From: an uncultured Clostridia bacterium | GTDB taxonomy: Bacteria > Bacillota > Clostridia > UBA1381 | Assembly (NCBI GenBank): GCA_945948775.1 | Contig: CAMFCK010000053.1 | Coordinates: forward strand, 1-6,494 | DNA length: 6,494 nt | Reading direction: 5' to 3' | Part shown: positions 5,646 through 6,494 of the stretch, piece by piece | How the letters are laid out: each line of letters begins with the position of its first letter | Position numbering within the stretch: the first letter of the stretch is position 1 | The notes under the pieces: generated by a model | What the model was told of the DNA's origin: nothing | What the model saw: only the letters and a program-made list of their open reading frames with translations | Databases searched by the model: none | Made by a program: the position numbers and the translations under genes

Positions 5646-6494
5646 ATGGGATTATTAAAAGCAGGAGTCGGAGCGCTGGGCGGCGTACTTGCCGATTCGT
5701 GGAGAGACTATTTTTACTGCGAGAGCTTAGATACAGACGTTCTTGCAGCAAAAGGGGAAAAAAGGGCCGGGGGCAGAAGCTCGAACAAGAAAGGAACAGA
5801 CAATATTATTTCCAACGGCTCAATTATCAATGTCAATGACGGACAGTGTATGATAATCGTGGAAAGCGGCAAGGTGGTTGACATCTGTGCCGAACCGGGC
5901 GAATTTGTATATGACACCGGAACGGAGCCCAGCATTTTTTACGGCGATTTGGGTGAAAACATCAAAAAGAGCTTTTCTGAAATCGGCAAGCGTTTTACCT
6001 TTGGCGGCGAACCGGGCAAGGATCAGAGAGTTTACTTTTTCAATACCAAGGAGATTATAGGAAACAAATACGGGACCCCTTCCCCCGTGCCGTTCAGAGT
6101 CGTTGACAACAACATCGGACTTGACGTGGACATTGCAATACGCTGTCACGGAGAATATTCTTATAAAATAACAAATCCAATGCTTTTCTATACAAATGTA
6201 TGCGGAAACGTGGACGATATGTATCTTAGGGAAACGATTGACAGTCAGTTAAAAACCGAGCTTTTGACGGCACTTCAGCCTGCCTTTGCAAGAATTTCGG
6301 ATATGGGAATCCGCTACAGCTCACTTCCGGCGCATACAATGGAAATCGGTGATGCATTAAATGAGGTTCTTTCTGCAAAATGGAGAGATTTACGAGGTAT
6401 TGAAATTGTAGTGTTTGGCGTTTCCTCTGTCAATGCTTCGGAAGAAGACGAGAAGATGATTAAGGAAATTCAGAGAAATGCGGCCTTCCGAAAT
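5646..6494 (+). CDS. SPFH-domain protein, 'virion core protein'/YdjI-like (partial, 3' end outside window)
   Basis: The frame is open for 283 codons from ATG 5646 to the last base, so the carboxyl end is missing. The N-terminus (MGLLKAGVGALGGVLADSW) is glycine-rich and amphipathic rather than a true membrane span. A basic, Gly/Ser-rich linker (about 36-52) is followed by the SPFH (stomatin/prohibitin/flotillin/HflK) domain at about 55-265. Recognisable elements are DNIISNGSIINVNDGQCMII, GEFVYDTGTEPSIFYGDLG, DQRVYFFNTKEIIGNKYGT, VPFRVVDNNIGLDVDIAIRC, GEYSYKITNPMLFY and IEIVVFGVSSV. The helix beginning at about 265 (EEDEKMIKEIQRNAA) would enter the coiled coil. Relatives run to 320-400 residues and usually end in one or two zinc ribbons, predicted here just past the edge. 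SPFH proteins form membrane-bound rings or scaffolds; B. subtilis YdjI is recruited to the membrane by YdjG/YdjH. The ribosome site AGGAG at 5634-5638 is seven bases before the ATG, and the gap from the lipoprotein gene is 20 bases. Confidence 0.92.
   Translation, partial: MGLLKAGVGALGGVLADSWRDYFYCESLDTDVLAAKGEKRAGGRSSNKKGTDNIISNGSIINVNDGQCMIIVESGKVVDICAEPGEFVYDTGTEPSIFYGDLGENIKKSFSEIGKRFTFGGEPGKDQRVYFFNTKEIIGNKYGTPSPVPFRVVDNNIGLDVDIAIRCHGEYSYKITNPMLFYTNVCGNVDDMYLRETIDSQLKTELLTALQPAFARISDMGIRYSSLPAHTMEIGDALNEVLSAKWRDLRGIEIVVFGVSSVNASEEDEKMIKEIQRNAAFRN

Noticed and set aside
1..6494. tRNA, rRNA, CRISPR array, insertion sequence, riboswitch or terminator
   Set aside because: Reading both strands by eye I saw no clover-leaf candidate, direct-repeat array, transposase, terminal inverted repeats, or GC-stem plus T-run in the short gaps.

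Overview
The window looks like chromosomal DNA from an uncultured, gut-type clostridial Firmicute. The evidence is moderate GC, purine-rich Shine-Dalgarno sites (AAGGAGG, GGAGG, AGGAG), all genes packed on one strand, and a typical clostridial protein repertoire: copper-amine-oxidase-N stalk domains, an S-layer-homology (SLH) surface protein with BspA-like leucine-rich repeats, a DUF4428 zinc protein and a clostridial-style SPFH protein. The species cannot be named from the sequence.

All seven coding segments lie on the + strand with gaps of only 12-32 nt, or a 4-nt ATGA overlap, apart from the broken junction in the first gene. I see no terminator and no convincing internal promoter, so the window reads as the interior of one operon entering from the left and leaving on the right. 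Layout: (1) 3-1196, an exported protein with a copper-amine-oxidase-N-like domain and a right-handed beta-helix, broken near 840-893 by two compensating indels; (2) 1222-2313, a double zinc-ribbon protein with a C-terminal membrane anchor (YdjG-like); (3) 2326-3093, an exported or membrane-anchored TPM-domain protein (YdjH-like); (4) 3126-3878, a cytoplasmic DUF4428 zinc protein; (5) 3899-5083, an exported BspA-type LRR plus three-SLH protein; (6) about 5080-5625, a small lipoprotein of unknown family; (7) 5646 to the window end, an SPFH (stomatin/prohibitin-like, 'virion core protein'/YdjI-like) protein cut by the window edge.

The most informative reading is that genes 2, 3 and 7 match the three parts of the Bacillus subtilis YdjG-YdjH-YdjI membrane-stress module, which works with the phage-shock protein PspA there. 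Here the module has three extra genes between the YdjH-like and YdjI-like members (a zinc protein, a cell-wall-anchored surface protein and a lipoprotein), and a beta-helix surface protein lies upstream. No PspA is visible, though it could lie outside the window. The inferred picture is an envelope-surveillance or membrane-organising operon spanning cytoplasm, membrane and cell wall. The domain calls are solid. The joint function is inference from gene order.
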